Shown here: positions 22,055 to 31,107 of the stretch, in pieces
Numbering within the stretch: the stretch's first letter is position 1
Layout of the letters: every line of letters starts with the position of its first letter
Source: Macrostomum hystrix
Taxonomy: Eukaryota > Platyhelminthes > Macrostomidae
Assembly: GCA_950097015.1 (NCBI GenBank)
Contig: CATNEN010000012.1
Span: forward strand, 1,357,501 to 1,421,500
Length of the DNA: 64,000 bases
Direction of reading: 5' to 3'
Position numbers and translations under genes: made by a program
The notes under the pieces: model-generated
The model's database searches: none
What the model was told of the DNA's origin: nothing
The model's input: only the letters and a program-made list of their open reading frames with translations

Positions 22055-22372
22055 AGGTTGTAGCCCAGTGGTCAGGGCGTCGGACTCACTACTTGAAGGT
22101 CGGTGGTTCGATTCCCGACTCCACTGTAACAATTTGTGTCCTTTAGCAAGGCACTTAACTCTGCATTGCTTCAGTTCACCCAGCTGTTAAATGTGTATCA
22201 GCACTAGCTGGGGTGATTGAGGGGTGGGGTAACTGGGGTGTGGCGTCCCCCCAGTCCATGGACTGAACAGCCGTACACAGCCTTCAGATGCGCCGCGCAA
22301 TAGCTGGGGCTGTGCTGTCGGCTGCATATCTGGCCCAATCAGGGGCAGATGTAATAAAAAAATCTATTTATT
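22055..22372 (+). mobile_element. tRNA-derived SINE, apparently full length
   Basis: The head has A box TAGCCCAGTGG and B box GGTTCGATTCC. The body has CTTTAGCAAGGCACTTAACT and CAGCTGTTAAATGTGTATCA. The tail has CCATGGACTGAACAGCCGTA and a terminal TAATAAAAAAAT. The body block resembles the conserved central domains shared by many metazoan SINEs, but I could not identify which. Other copies: 22826-23010 (5' part), 34335-34450 (3' part), 35085-35360 (near full). Confidence 0.88.
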
Positions 22373-22764
22373 GAATTGTCTTTTCGGTTTTATTATAGAG
22401 TGATAGTTTAGTATTTTAGTATTTCCATCATTAGGCATTGTTTTTGCCAGTCTATCCAGAATATTCCAGTCTCTGCTGGTGCGTAAATGTACTTTTATTA
22501 GTTTTTCTAACAATCTGATCTGAATCTCTTGTCCTTTGCCTTGTGAACTCAGTATGTCTGCTAAGACCTTGTCCAGTTCTTTTATTAACAGCTGATCTGA
22601 ATTCCATTTTGCAAAGCCAATTCTGTGTTTGAATTATTTAAAATGTTTTTATTTTTAGTTTTAACTTTTGTATTCTCTAGATAAACTTGGATATGAAGGA
22701 ATAGATCATATTGCCAATCTATCAACATAGATTAACAGAAGATCACGCTGGTATTTCAACTACC
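22373..22764. other. Intergenic DNA, nothing recognised
   Basis: AT-rich sequence without recognisable features. Confidence 0.4.
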
Positions 22765-22825
22765 CACAGCTTTCTTTATTTCTGTATCTCCCAAAATGTT
22801 CAACCAATAGCCTTGAAAATCCGAG
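22765..22825 (+). mobile_element. Remnant matching the piggyBac-like element interior
   Basis: TTTCTGTATCTCCCAAAATG and TTCAACCAATAGCCTTGAAA match 10434-10478 (TTCTGTATCTCC, TTCAACCGATCGCCATGAAA) in order. It ends exactly where the next SINE begins. Confidence 0.55.
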
Positions 22826-23010
22826 TCCGATGTTAGGACGTCGGACTCACTACTTGAAGGTCAGGGGTTCGATTCCCGACTCCACTGTAACAATTTGTGC
22901 CTTTAGCAAGACGCGTAACTCTGGATTGCTTCAGTTCAGCCAGCTGTTAAATGGGTACCAGCATCAGCTGGGCCAATTGAGGGTGGGTGTGGCGTCCCCT
23001 ATGTTAGCGG
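22826..23010 (+). mobile_element. tRNA-derived SINE, 5' portion
   Basis: Contains CGTCGGACTCACTACTTGAA, GGGGTTCGATTCCCGACTCC, CTTTAGCAAGACGCGTAACT and the AGCTGGGCCAATTGAGGG block. The 3' CCATGGACTGAA tail is missing. Confidence 0.8.
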
Positions 23011-23596
23011 TGATGACACGAAACAAAGAAATGACGCACATCGTAGGGGATACCCGACAGGCCACATCACAGATATGACACTCCAAAAAAATATATCCGA
23101 CCAGAATATTTCGAAATATGACACATAAAAGTTTTGCAAAGAAACTGTAAATTTTGCATTATAAGCTACTAATAGTAGAAATGGGAAAATATTTCGGTCG
23201 CAGCTTTAAAGGGTTTGAGGTCAATCGTATTAGACACAAGTCCAGCTATTTCAGTTATATATATAAATTTATTATTTACTTTATTTTCATATTTTCAAAT
23301 TATATTTTATGTGCATACGAATTTTCAGTTACAAGTTTCAAATATTATATTATATTGACATGTTTCACAAGTTAGAAAATAGTTTTAATAGCATGTTGAA
23401 ATAGTACAAAAGCGCAGAAAAAGTGCAACAGAGAAAAAACCGCGCAGCACAGGTGTTGGCACCGCTGCTATGCATTAAATTGAGCTTGCCCAATCTGCTT
23501 TCGATCACTCTCCTAGAACTGTCTTCCTATAATCACCCTCTTTGAATCGATCAGAATCTGCTGCCTTCGTTTTTTGGCCTAATTAAGCGTAGAAAG
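23011..23596. other. AT-rich DNA downstream of the recombinase-PWWP gene
   Basis: No gene recognised. It would hold the 3' UTR and terminator of the minus-strand gene ending at 23597. No clear AATAAA is seen close to the stop on the minus strand. Confidence 0.4.
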
Positions 23597-26500
23597 TTAC
23601 ACAGAGTTCAGGAATCTGTCAATACGGTCTTCAGCACTTATTTTTGAAGCAGCTGCCATTTGCTCGAAGGCTTCTCTCAGCTCTTGTGATGCGCCTCGTG
23701 GTGCTGCCATTGAATTTTCCACGAACCGCCACTGGTGCAACCACGCACTTGACGGTGGGGCGTCGAAAAATTGCACATGCACATGTATCATGCTCACTCC
23801 TCTTGTGCATCTCGAACCGCGTCGTGGCAGACAAACCATTGCTGGCCACCAACATTCGCCATTGGTCGGCCAGTACCCTAGCACCAGCGTGCCAGGCTCC
23901 AGTTTCTGCCGTTTGCAGGATTGGTCGGCAGCTGGTGGCAGCCGCCTTTTGCGGGTTGCGCCCGCAGCCGACTCCGCGGGTAGATCAGCGCCAGCGACGC
24001 CAGAGGAGCCCGCAACCGACTCCGCGGGCAAATCAGCGCCAGCGACGCCAGAGGAGCCCGCAGCCGACTCCGTGGGCAGATCAGCGCCAGCGACGCCAGA
24101 GGAGCCCGCAACCGACTCCGCGGGCAGATCAGCGCCAGCGACGCCAGAGGAGCCCGCAGCCGACTCCGTGGGCAGATCAGCGCCAGCGACGCCAGAGGAG
24201 CCCGCAGCCGACTCCGCGGGCAGATCAGCGCCAGCGACGCCAGAGGAGCCTGCAGCCGACTCCGTGGGCAGATCAGCGCCAGCGACGCCAGAGGAGCCCG
24301 CAGCCGACTCCGCGGGCAGATCAGCGCCAGCGACGCCAGAGGAGCCCGCAGCCGAGCTGTACAATTCCTCAAGCAGCTCTTGGTTAAAATCTGCCAGCGA
24401 AGAAGAGAACGACAGATTTGTCAAGCTGTCGAGAAAGTCGCCAGCAGCAGCATTCTCAGGCAGAACGGCGCCGGCAGCAGCATTCCCAGGCAGAACGGCG
24501 CCAGCAGCAGCATTCTCAGGCAGAACGGCGCCAGCAGCAGCATTCTCAGGCAGAACGGCGCCAGCAGCAGCATTCTCAGGCAGAACGGCGCCAGCAGCAG
24601 CATTCTCAGGCAGAACGGCGCCGGCACTCGGCCGTTTCGCCTTCGGACCAGCCACCGAAGCGTCGGTTGTTTTCTGCCACCGGCACGGCTTGGCTTTGGC
24701 TTTTGCGGATGCGGTAGTGGCTGGCTTTCTGCGAATACCGCCGTCGGCAGCTAAAAAACGGTGTCATATTTGATAATGTATTTATATAATTGTTATAGCC
24801 TCTGCACCCATTATATTAAAAAAATATAATATAGAAAGTCGGTGCTACTTTCTTTATAGCACCGACACTGCGACTTGGCATACAAGCATACAGGTTTCGA
24901 TTCCCTTATGTCCTGACTCCCTGAGGTCCTGATTCACTTGGCCAAATTGACGAAATTCACTGAGGTCACAATTCATCAAAATCTCAATTCACAAAGCTTA
25001 TTTAACAATAATGCACTCACTGGCGGCGCAGTTAATTCTGCTCGCTAAGCTGCCAGCAGCCGATTGCAGGTCGTTGCCGAGTAGCGGAGCCTTGGCGTTT
25101 ACGTCCTCTTCACGCACGCCGGCGCCCTCTGTGACCAGTCGCTTTGTGAGCTGGCGGCCCTTCTCTCTTCTTTTCTTAGTCTGGGTCTGATTAGCAAAGT
25201 GGTGGGATAAAAAGGTTAATAATAATAAAAGCAAACTTAATTTTAACAATACATTCTTATTTGGACTCTTTTGTTTCATAATTTCTCAAAAAATACTATA
25301 CAGTGAAGCTTTTCAAAGAGTGAAAGTGAAGCTATTGCTAAAGCAAGTATATATGTATTAAAGCTTCCAGCTTGAGAAATTCCTAGTTCGTGAAGCGATT
25401 TTATAGATAACTTGAGTAAATCTTACCTGGTAAAATCGGCGCTGCACTCCTTCGGTGTGATTTTGATGGTCTGCCATCAAGCGCTGTTCTTCCGCCGTGG
25501 CGGATTCCAGACCCATCGTTTCCAGCCACTCGCGGAATTTAGAAACAGTGACATTGTGCAGCAGCGGTGAGTATCTTTTTCTATACTGGTAAAATAGGCG
25601 GTCGAAAGAGCCGTACGGGAATAGAAACGCCGGAGCGTCGTCGCTCGGGCTCTCCGCAAATCGTTGCGCCAGGACCTGCATCACCAGGTCTGCGCACGGC
25701 GTTACACTTGCCCACGCTGAGCCGTGGCCCTCATTTGATTTATGCTCTTTAACTTTGAGAGGCTCATTCGGCGACTTCAGCCACCGGCGTGCGTCCGAAA
25801 TTTTGCAGGCGGAGGCCACGCCCTGCCGGTTGGCGTTTCCATCGCCGAAACAAATACACATCCCGATGGCCAGGAATGTCACCGTCCTGTGTCAATGTTG
25901 AGGCCAAGATTTTTTCATCCCATGATTAAGTGCCATTTCAAAGATTAGGTGCCATTTCAAAGATTAGGTGCCATTTCAAAGATTAGGTGCCATTTCAAAG
26001 ATTAGGTGCCATTTCAAAGATTAGGTGCCATTTCAAAGATTAGGTGCCACTTCAAAATCTAAGTGCCACTTTAAAATCTAAGTGCCACTTCAAAATCTAA
26101 GTGCCACTTTAAAATCTAAGTGCCACTTCAAAATCTAAGTGCCACTTCAAAATCTAAGTGCCACTTCAAAATCTAAGTGCCACTTTAAAATCTAAGTGCC
26201 ACTTCAAAATCTAAGTGCCACTTCAAAATCTAAGTGCCACTTTAAAATCTAAGTGCCACTTCAAAATCTAAGTGCCACTTCAAAATCTAAGTGCCACTTC
26301 AAAATCTAAGTGCCACTTTAAAATCTAAGTGCCACTTCAAAATCTAAGTGCCACTTCAAAATCTAAGTGCCACTTCAAAATCTAAGTGCCACTTCAAAAT
26401 CTAAGTGCCACTTTAAAGATTATAAGAACTCACCGGTCTTTTGTGCGCCTAGCCTCCTCCAGGACGGTGGTCTTCATCTCGAAGACGGCCTTAATTTGGT

Positions 26501-29176
26501 CGCCGGTCATGAGCTCTTCTTCCTTCCGGTCCATCAGGTCCGCGTAATATTTTGCCTTGGGACCCATGGAACTAGCAGTCCAATTCTTTGTCGACTGCCT
26601 GTATGATGTTAAATGCTGCAGCAGCCCATCCTCAATCACTTGTTGATAGCGTCGGGTGACCATAAAGTTGCCGACTTTTTCCAGCGCAGAGACGCTCTGC
26701 TTGAGCATCGAGTAGGAAAGGTTATCCAAATACGCGCTGATTCGGTCGCGCTGGTCTTCGATGACCAGTGAGTTAAATGAGTCGATGTCAAGTGAGCGCA
26801 TCAGCCGCTTCAGGTAGCAACGAATTTCGCGTACCGTTGCCGGCTTCTTGCGCCCACCGAGAGAGCTGGCCAAGAATGCACAGAGTGCCTCAACGTCGTC
26901 TGTCGACGGGTGCTCGGCCACGGCTGGTCTAGCCGGCACTCTGCTTCTGGCCTCAGTCAGCTTCTGCTCCTTTGCAGCTCTTGCTGCGTCTGGGTGGCTG
27001 TTGCGTCTGTGGCTCGCCAGCAAATTTGTGTCGTTGCGCCACTCGCCGCAGATTTCGCACTGTACCGCCTTCTCTGCCATTGGGCCGGCAGTCAGCTGAT
27101 GCGTGTTAAGCTTAACAGAAGCACGCAGAATCTGGAGGGCTCTTTTGTGCAGAATAAATTCAGGAAGCCCATCCTTTGCCAGATTTTGTTTTGTCTCTTC
27201 GATCAGATTCATATGCGCTCTTTTGATGTGTTCACTAAAGCGGGACTCTTTGATTGGCATGCAGTCACCGAATGGGCAAATATACTCCTGCCCGGCACGC
27301 GACTTGGGCTGCTGAGCTGCGGCGGGCGGCTGCTGAGCTGCGGTGGGCGGCTGCTGAGCTGCGGTGGGCGGCTGCTGAGCTACGGTGGGCGGCTGCTGAG
27401 CTGCGGCGAGTGGCTGCTGAGCTGCGGTGGGCGGCTGCTGAGCTGCGGGGGGCGGCTGCTGAGCTGCGGTGGGCGGCTGCTGAGCTGCGGTGGGCGGCTG
27501 CTGAGCTGCGGGGGGCGGCTGCTGAGCTGCGGGGGGCGGCTGCTGAGCTGCGGGGGGCGGCTGCTGAGCTGCGGTGGGCGGCTGCTGAGCTGCGGCGAGT
27601 GGCTGCTGAGCTGCGGTGGGCGGCTGCTGAGCTGCGAGGGGCGGCTGCTGAGCTGCGGTGGGCGGCTGCTGAGCTGCGCCGGGCGGCTGCTGAGCTGAGC
27701 CGGGCTGAGACGCATCAGTCTGAGTAGAGAAATTGCAGTTATTGGTAGAGTAGAGGCAGGGCAGTGTGGTAGAGACAGGGCAATGTGGTAGAGACAGGGC
27801 AGTGTGGTAGAGACAGGGCAGTGTGGTAGAGACAGGGCAGTGTGGTAGAGACAGGGCAGTGTGGTAGAGACAGGGCAATGTGGTAGAGACAGGGCAGTGT
27901 GGTAGAGACAGGGCAGTGTGGTAGAGACAGGGCAGTGTGGTAGAGACAGGGCAGTGTGGTAGAGACAGGGCAGTGTGGTAGAGACAGGGCAGTGTGGTAG
28001 AGACAGGGCAGTGTGGTAGAGGCAGGGCAGTGTGGTAGAGGCAGGGCAGTGTGGTAGAGACAGGGCAATGTGGTAGAGACAGGGCAGTGTGGTAGAGACA
28101 GGGCAATGTGGTAGAGACAGGGCAGTGTGGTAGAGACAAGGCAATGTGGTAGAGACAGGGCAGTGTGGTAGAGACAGGGCAATGTGGTAGAGACAGGGCA
28201 GTGTGGTAGAGACAGGGCAGTGTGGTAGAGACAGGGCAATGTGGTAGATACAGGGCAGTGTGGTAGAGACAGGGCAATGTGGTAGAGACAGGGCAGTGTG
28301 GTAGAGACAGGGCAATGTGGTAGAGACAGGGCAGTGTGGTAGAGACAGGGCAGTGTGGTAGAGACAGGGCAGTGTGGTAGAGACAGGGCAATGTGGTAGA
28401 GACAGGGCAGTGTGGTAGAGACAGGGCAGTGTGGTAGAGACAGGGCAGTGTGGTAGAGACAGGGCAGTGTGGTAGAGACAGGGCAGTGTGGTAGAGGCAG
28501 GGCAGTGTGGTAGAGACAGGGCAATGTGGTAGAGACAGGGCAGTGTGGTAGAGACAGGGCAATGTGGTAGAGACAGGGCAGTGTGGTAGAGACAAGGCAA
28601 TGTGGTAGAGACAGGGCAGTGTGGTAGAGACAGGGCAATGTGGTAGAGACAGGGCAGTGTGGTAGAGACAGGGCAGTGTGGTAGAGACAGGGCAATGTGG
28701 TAGATACAGGGCAGTGTGGTAGAGACAGGGCAATGTGGTAGAGACAGGGCAGTGTGGTAGAGACAGGGCAATGTGGTAGAGACAGGGCAGTGTGGTAGAG
28801 ACAGGGCAGTGTGGTAGAGACAGGGCAGTGTGGTAGAGACAGGGCAATGTGGTAGAGACAGGGCAGTGTGGTAGAGACAGGGCAGTGTGGTAGAGACAGG
28901 GCAGTGTGGTAGAGACAGGGCAGTGTGGTAGAGACAGGGCAATGTGGTAGAGACAGGGCAGTGTGGTAGAGACAGGGCAATGTGGTAGAGACAGGGCAGT
29001 GTGGTAGGGACAGGGCAGTTATTAGTAAAAGTATGCTCTTCACTTTCACTTACCATTGACTGAAATCGATCAGACGCGGCGAGCTCTTTCTCAAACGACT
29101 TTTGCCGCTTAGCGACGTCATAGCGTTTGCCTTTGCGGCTTATCAGCTGTTTTATAAACTCAAATTGTTTGGACAT
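23597..29176 (-). CDS. C2H2 finger, tyrosine recombinase and PWWP fusion protein
   Basis: Five exons join in frame: 29176-29054, 27719-26434, 25886-25427, 25186-25021 and 24750-23597, giving 1062 aa. All donors are GTGAGT or GTAAGT/GTAAGA-like, and phases agree (0, 2, 0, 1). Order: basic N-terminus (1-41); Pro/Gln repeat AQQPPTA (about 50-180); two C2H2 fingers (first Cys 189, C-x4-C-x10-H-x4-H; then C-x2-C-x12-H-x4-H); a helical, core-binding-like segment; a recombinase catalytic domain with R490 (NRQGVA), K519 (KEHKSN), R588 (SKFREW), H613 and Y622 (NHTEGVQRRFY). The His of HxxR is Ser585. A Lys/Arg linker and two Ala-rich repeats follow, then a bipartite NLS-like KRRLPPAADQSCKRQK, and a PWWP domain from about 962 (GTLVLGYW, CWWPAMV, VQFFDAPPSSAWL). 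Such recombinase domains are known from Crypton-like elements; PWWP domains bind methylated histone H3 and DNA. Whether it is a host gene or an active element is open. Confidence 0.85.
23984..24352 (-). repeat. Coding minisatellite, 48-bp unit (16 aa), eight copies
   Basis: Within exon 5 of the recombinase-PWWP gene; encodes AGSSGVAGADLP[TA]ES[AV]. Units carrying TES and AES alternate over most of the tract. The frame is kept in every copy. Confidence 0.93.
24440..24625 (-). repeat. Coding minisatellite, 30-bp unit (10 aa), six copies
   Basis: Also in exon 5; encodes AGAVLPENAA. One copy has PGN instead of PEN. Separated from the 16-aa repeat by a unique stretch of about 32 residues (DFLDSLTNLSFSSSLADFNQ and following). 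Confidence 0.93.
24838..24866. other. Perfect 10-bp stem hairpin in intron 4 of the recombinase-PWWP gene
   Basis: GTCGGTGCTA at 24838-24847 is the exact reverse complement of TAGCACCGAC at 24857-24866, with a 9-base loop. Function unknown. Confidence 0.8.
25926..26416. repeat. Minisatellite in intron 2 of the recombinase-PWWP gene, 19-bp unit
   Basis: Seven or so copies of GATTAGGTGCCATTTCAAA switch at about 26040 to TCTAAGTGCCACTTCAAAA forms. The array fills nearly the whole intron and stops about 15 bases before the exon 2 donor. Confidence 0.95.
27309..27700 (-). repeat. Coding minisatellite, 21-bp unit (AQQPPTA), about 18 copies
   Basis: At the start of exon 2; encodes a Pro/Gln-rich tract upstream of the first zinc finger. 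Substitutions at the sixth position (T, P, L, G, A) show that it is read as protein without frameshifts. Confidence 0.93.
27745..29020. repeat. Minisatellite in intron 1, 19-bp unit, about 67 copies with a 456-bp higher-order repeat
   Basis: The unit is AGGGCAGTGTGGTAGAGAC with an AATG variant. Rare variants recur at a fixed offset: GACAAGG at about 28135 and 28591, and GATACAGGG at about 28247 and 28703. Both offsets are 456 bp, or 24 units. Read on the minus strand, all three frames are open, since 19 units of three frames close without stops; this creates false frames of 436-805 codons. Confidence 0.95.
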
Positions 29177-29224
29177 TTGAATTATTATATATAGAAAAAA
29201 TGAAATTAATTGAGAATTAGAAAT

Positions 29225-29244
29225 CTGGCTTTTTGAAAAGCCAG
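29225..29244. other. Short inverted repeat just upstream of the recombinase-PWWP start
   Basis: CTGGCTTTT at 29225-29233 and AAAAGCCAG at 29236-29244 form a near-palindrome about 50 bases upstream of the ATG at 29176 (minus strand). It could be a protein site or a remnant of an element end. Confidence 0.6.
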
Positions 29245-29479
29245 TTGAAGTCCCATTTTATATGAAGTGGCAGTTTGACATCAACAAGTAATGTTCACTC
29301 TAATTTTTATTGGTTCGGAATGGGGTTGTCAAAATAATTTAACATTCATGGAACGTGTCAAACCCATTATGCTTTTAGACTCAAAAGGGGTGGACTGTCT
29401 CATTTCAGTAGTGACTCATTTTTACAGCATATTACTTTATTTCAAAATGAAAGATGTGCATCAACGAGTATGAAACATA

Positions 29480-29605
29480 GATTAGGTACAATGTGCCTCA
29501 CTCACATTCACTGCAGCCTGATTCACTGCCTGATTCACAGCCAGACTCACTGATCTAGTTTGGGTTTCGAATACTCAGTTATTTCTGCATTTTTTTTATT
29601 GCGTA
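29480..29605. repeat. Left flank of composite satellite A
   Basis: Contains CAGCCAGACTCACTGATCTA, GTTTGGGTTTCGAATACTCA and GTAGCCCTTGAGATCCGCTG, shared with 30985-31107. So the two 116-bp arrays have the same junction and derive from a duplication. Confidence 0.85.
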
Positions 29606-30412
29606 GCCCTTGAGATCCGCTGCTGTCAATATACAGTGAGCAGTGGATAACACAGAAGTGACACACAATGGGAGAGATATACAGCTATTCAAAATGACAC
29701 AGACATGCTGCAAATCATAAACACTGTGAGATCCGCTGCTGTCAATATACAGTACGCAGTGGATAACACAGAAGTGACACACAATGGGAGGGATATACAG
29801 CTATTCAAAATGACACAGACATGCTGCAAATCATAAACACTGTGAGATCCGCTGCTGTCAATATACAGTACGCAGTGGATAACACAGAAGTGACACACAA
29901 TGGGAGGGATATACAGCTATTCAAAATGACACAGACATGCTGCAAATCATAAACACTGTGAGATCCGCTGCTGTCAATATACAGTACGCAGTGGATAACA
30001 CAGAAGTGACACACAATGGGAGGGATATACAGCTATTCAAAATGACACAGACATGCTGCAAATCATAAACACTGTGAGATCCGCTGCTGTCAATATACAG
30101 TAAGCAATGGATAACACAGAAGTGACACACAATGTGAGGGATATACAGCTATTCAAAATGACACAGACATGCTGCAAATCATAAACACTGTGAGATCCGC
30201 TGCTGTCAATATACAGTAAGCAGTGGATAACACAGAAGTGACACACAATGGGAGGGATATACAGCTATTCAAAATGACACAGACATGCTGCAAATCATAA
30301 ACACTGTGAGATCCGCTGCTGTCAATATACAGTACGCAGTGGATAACACAGAAGTGACACACAATGGGAGGGATATACAGCTATTCAAAATGACACAGAC
30401 ATGCTGCAAATC
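29606..30412. repeat. Satellite array A, 116-bp unit, about 7 copies
   Basis: Unit starts GAGATCCGCTGCTGTCAATA and includes CAGTGGATAACACAGAAGTG, GATATACAGCTATTCAAAAT and CATGCTGCAAATCATAAACA. A 69-codon minus-strand frame appears in every unit and overlaps the next. It has no start context or domain and is treated as incidental. Confidence 0.95.
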
Positions 30413-30610
30413 TTAAGCGCTGTGAAATCATTCACAGCCTCATTCACAGCCTTATTCACACTCACAACTTTATTCACAGCCTCACTCACATTCACAGCCC
30501 CACTCACATTCGCAGCCTCACTTACATTCACAGCCTTACTCACATTCACAGCCTCATTCACATCTTCACTAACATTCATAGCCACATTTACAACCTCGTG
30601 CACAGCACAA
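30413..30610. repeat. CACAGCC-type short repeat, right arm of composite A
   Basis: Begins CTTAAGCGCTGTGAAATCAT, then CACAGCCTCATT-like 12- and 18-bp units. The same sequence follows array B at 33649. Confidence 0.9.
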
Positions 30611-30984
30611 ACCTTGAGACCGAAACAGAAGCTCGATTTTTTCGACATTTCGCAACAGTTGGAGAGGCCTAAAACTGGGGGTGCTAACGGCATTGCGCAA
30701 GAATATTGGTATTGTTAATGTAAGTATTGTAGTCAAAAAAAGATACGTTTATATCAACCTGGTGTCAATAATGAACAGTGTAGCTTCATGACTGCATGCA
30801 AAACTGTCAATCACACCTCCAACAGATAAGGACCAAAAACAGATTGAGTATTACTTACCCCAGAACTGCGTTCCTATTAAAAATAAAACACTAACACAAA
30901 AAGGGGATTATTGCGCAATCATGACAATTACCTGGTTCAAGTCAAGCAAGGCATAACTTGCTTTAAAGCTAGCTCACCCGATCT
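30611..30984. other. Unique spacer between the two composite satellites
   Basis: No gene or known element recognised. Confidence 0.4.
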
Positions 30985-31107
30985 AATTCACAGCCTCATT
31001 CACATTCACTGCCTCATTCAGTACCTCATTCACAGCCAGACTCACTGATCTAGTTTGGGTTTCGAATACTCAGTTTTTCAGCATTTTTAATTCATTGAGT
31101 AGCCCTT
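30985..31107. repeat. Left flank of composite satellite B
   Basis: Matches 29480-29605, with a small difference near TTTTTCAGCATTTTTAATTC. Confidence 0.85.

Noticed and set aside
22060-22125. tRNA gene
   Set aside because: A and B boxes are present but no full cloverleaf; followed by the SINE body and found in several dispersed copies.
23644-24773. Plus-strand frames of 247-327 codons
   Set aside because: Antisense shadows of the minus-strand exon 5 and its coding repeats.
26430-28847. 805-codon minus-strand frame
   Set aside because: Its N-terminal half is the 19-bp intron array read through; the real exon starts at 27719 after a clear acceptor (TTTCTCTACTCAG).
27380-29176. 598-codon minus-strand frame from the true ATG
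   Set aside because: Only the first 41 codons are coding; a GTAAGT donor at 29053 precedes the repeat, and the frame ends in the wrong phase of exon 2.
29180-29200. TATA box TATATATAAT of the recombinase gene
   Set aside because: Only about ten bases before the ATG, so transcription starting downstream would miss it; more likely AT-rich sequence.
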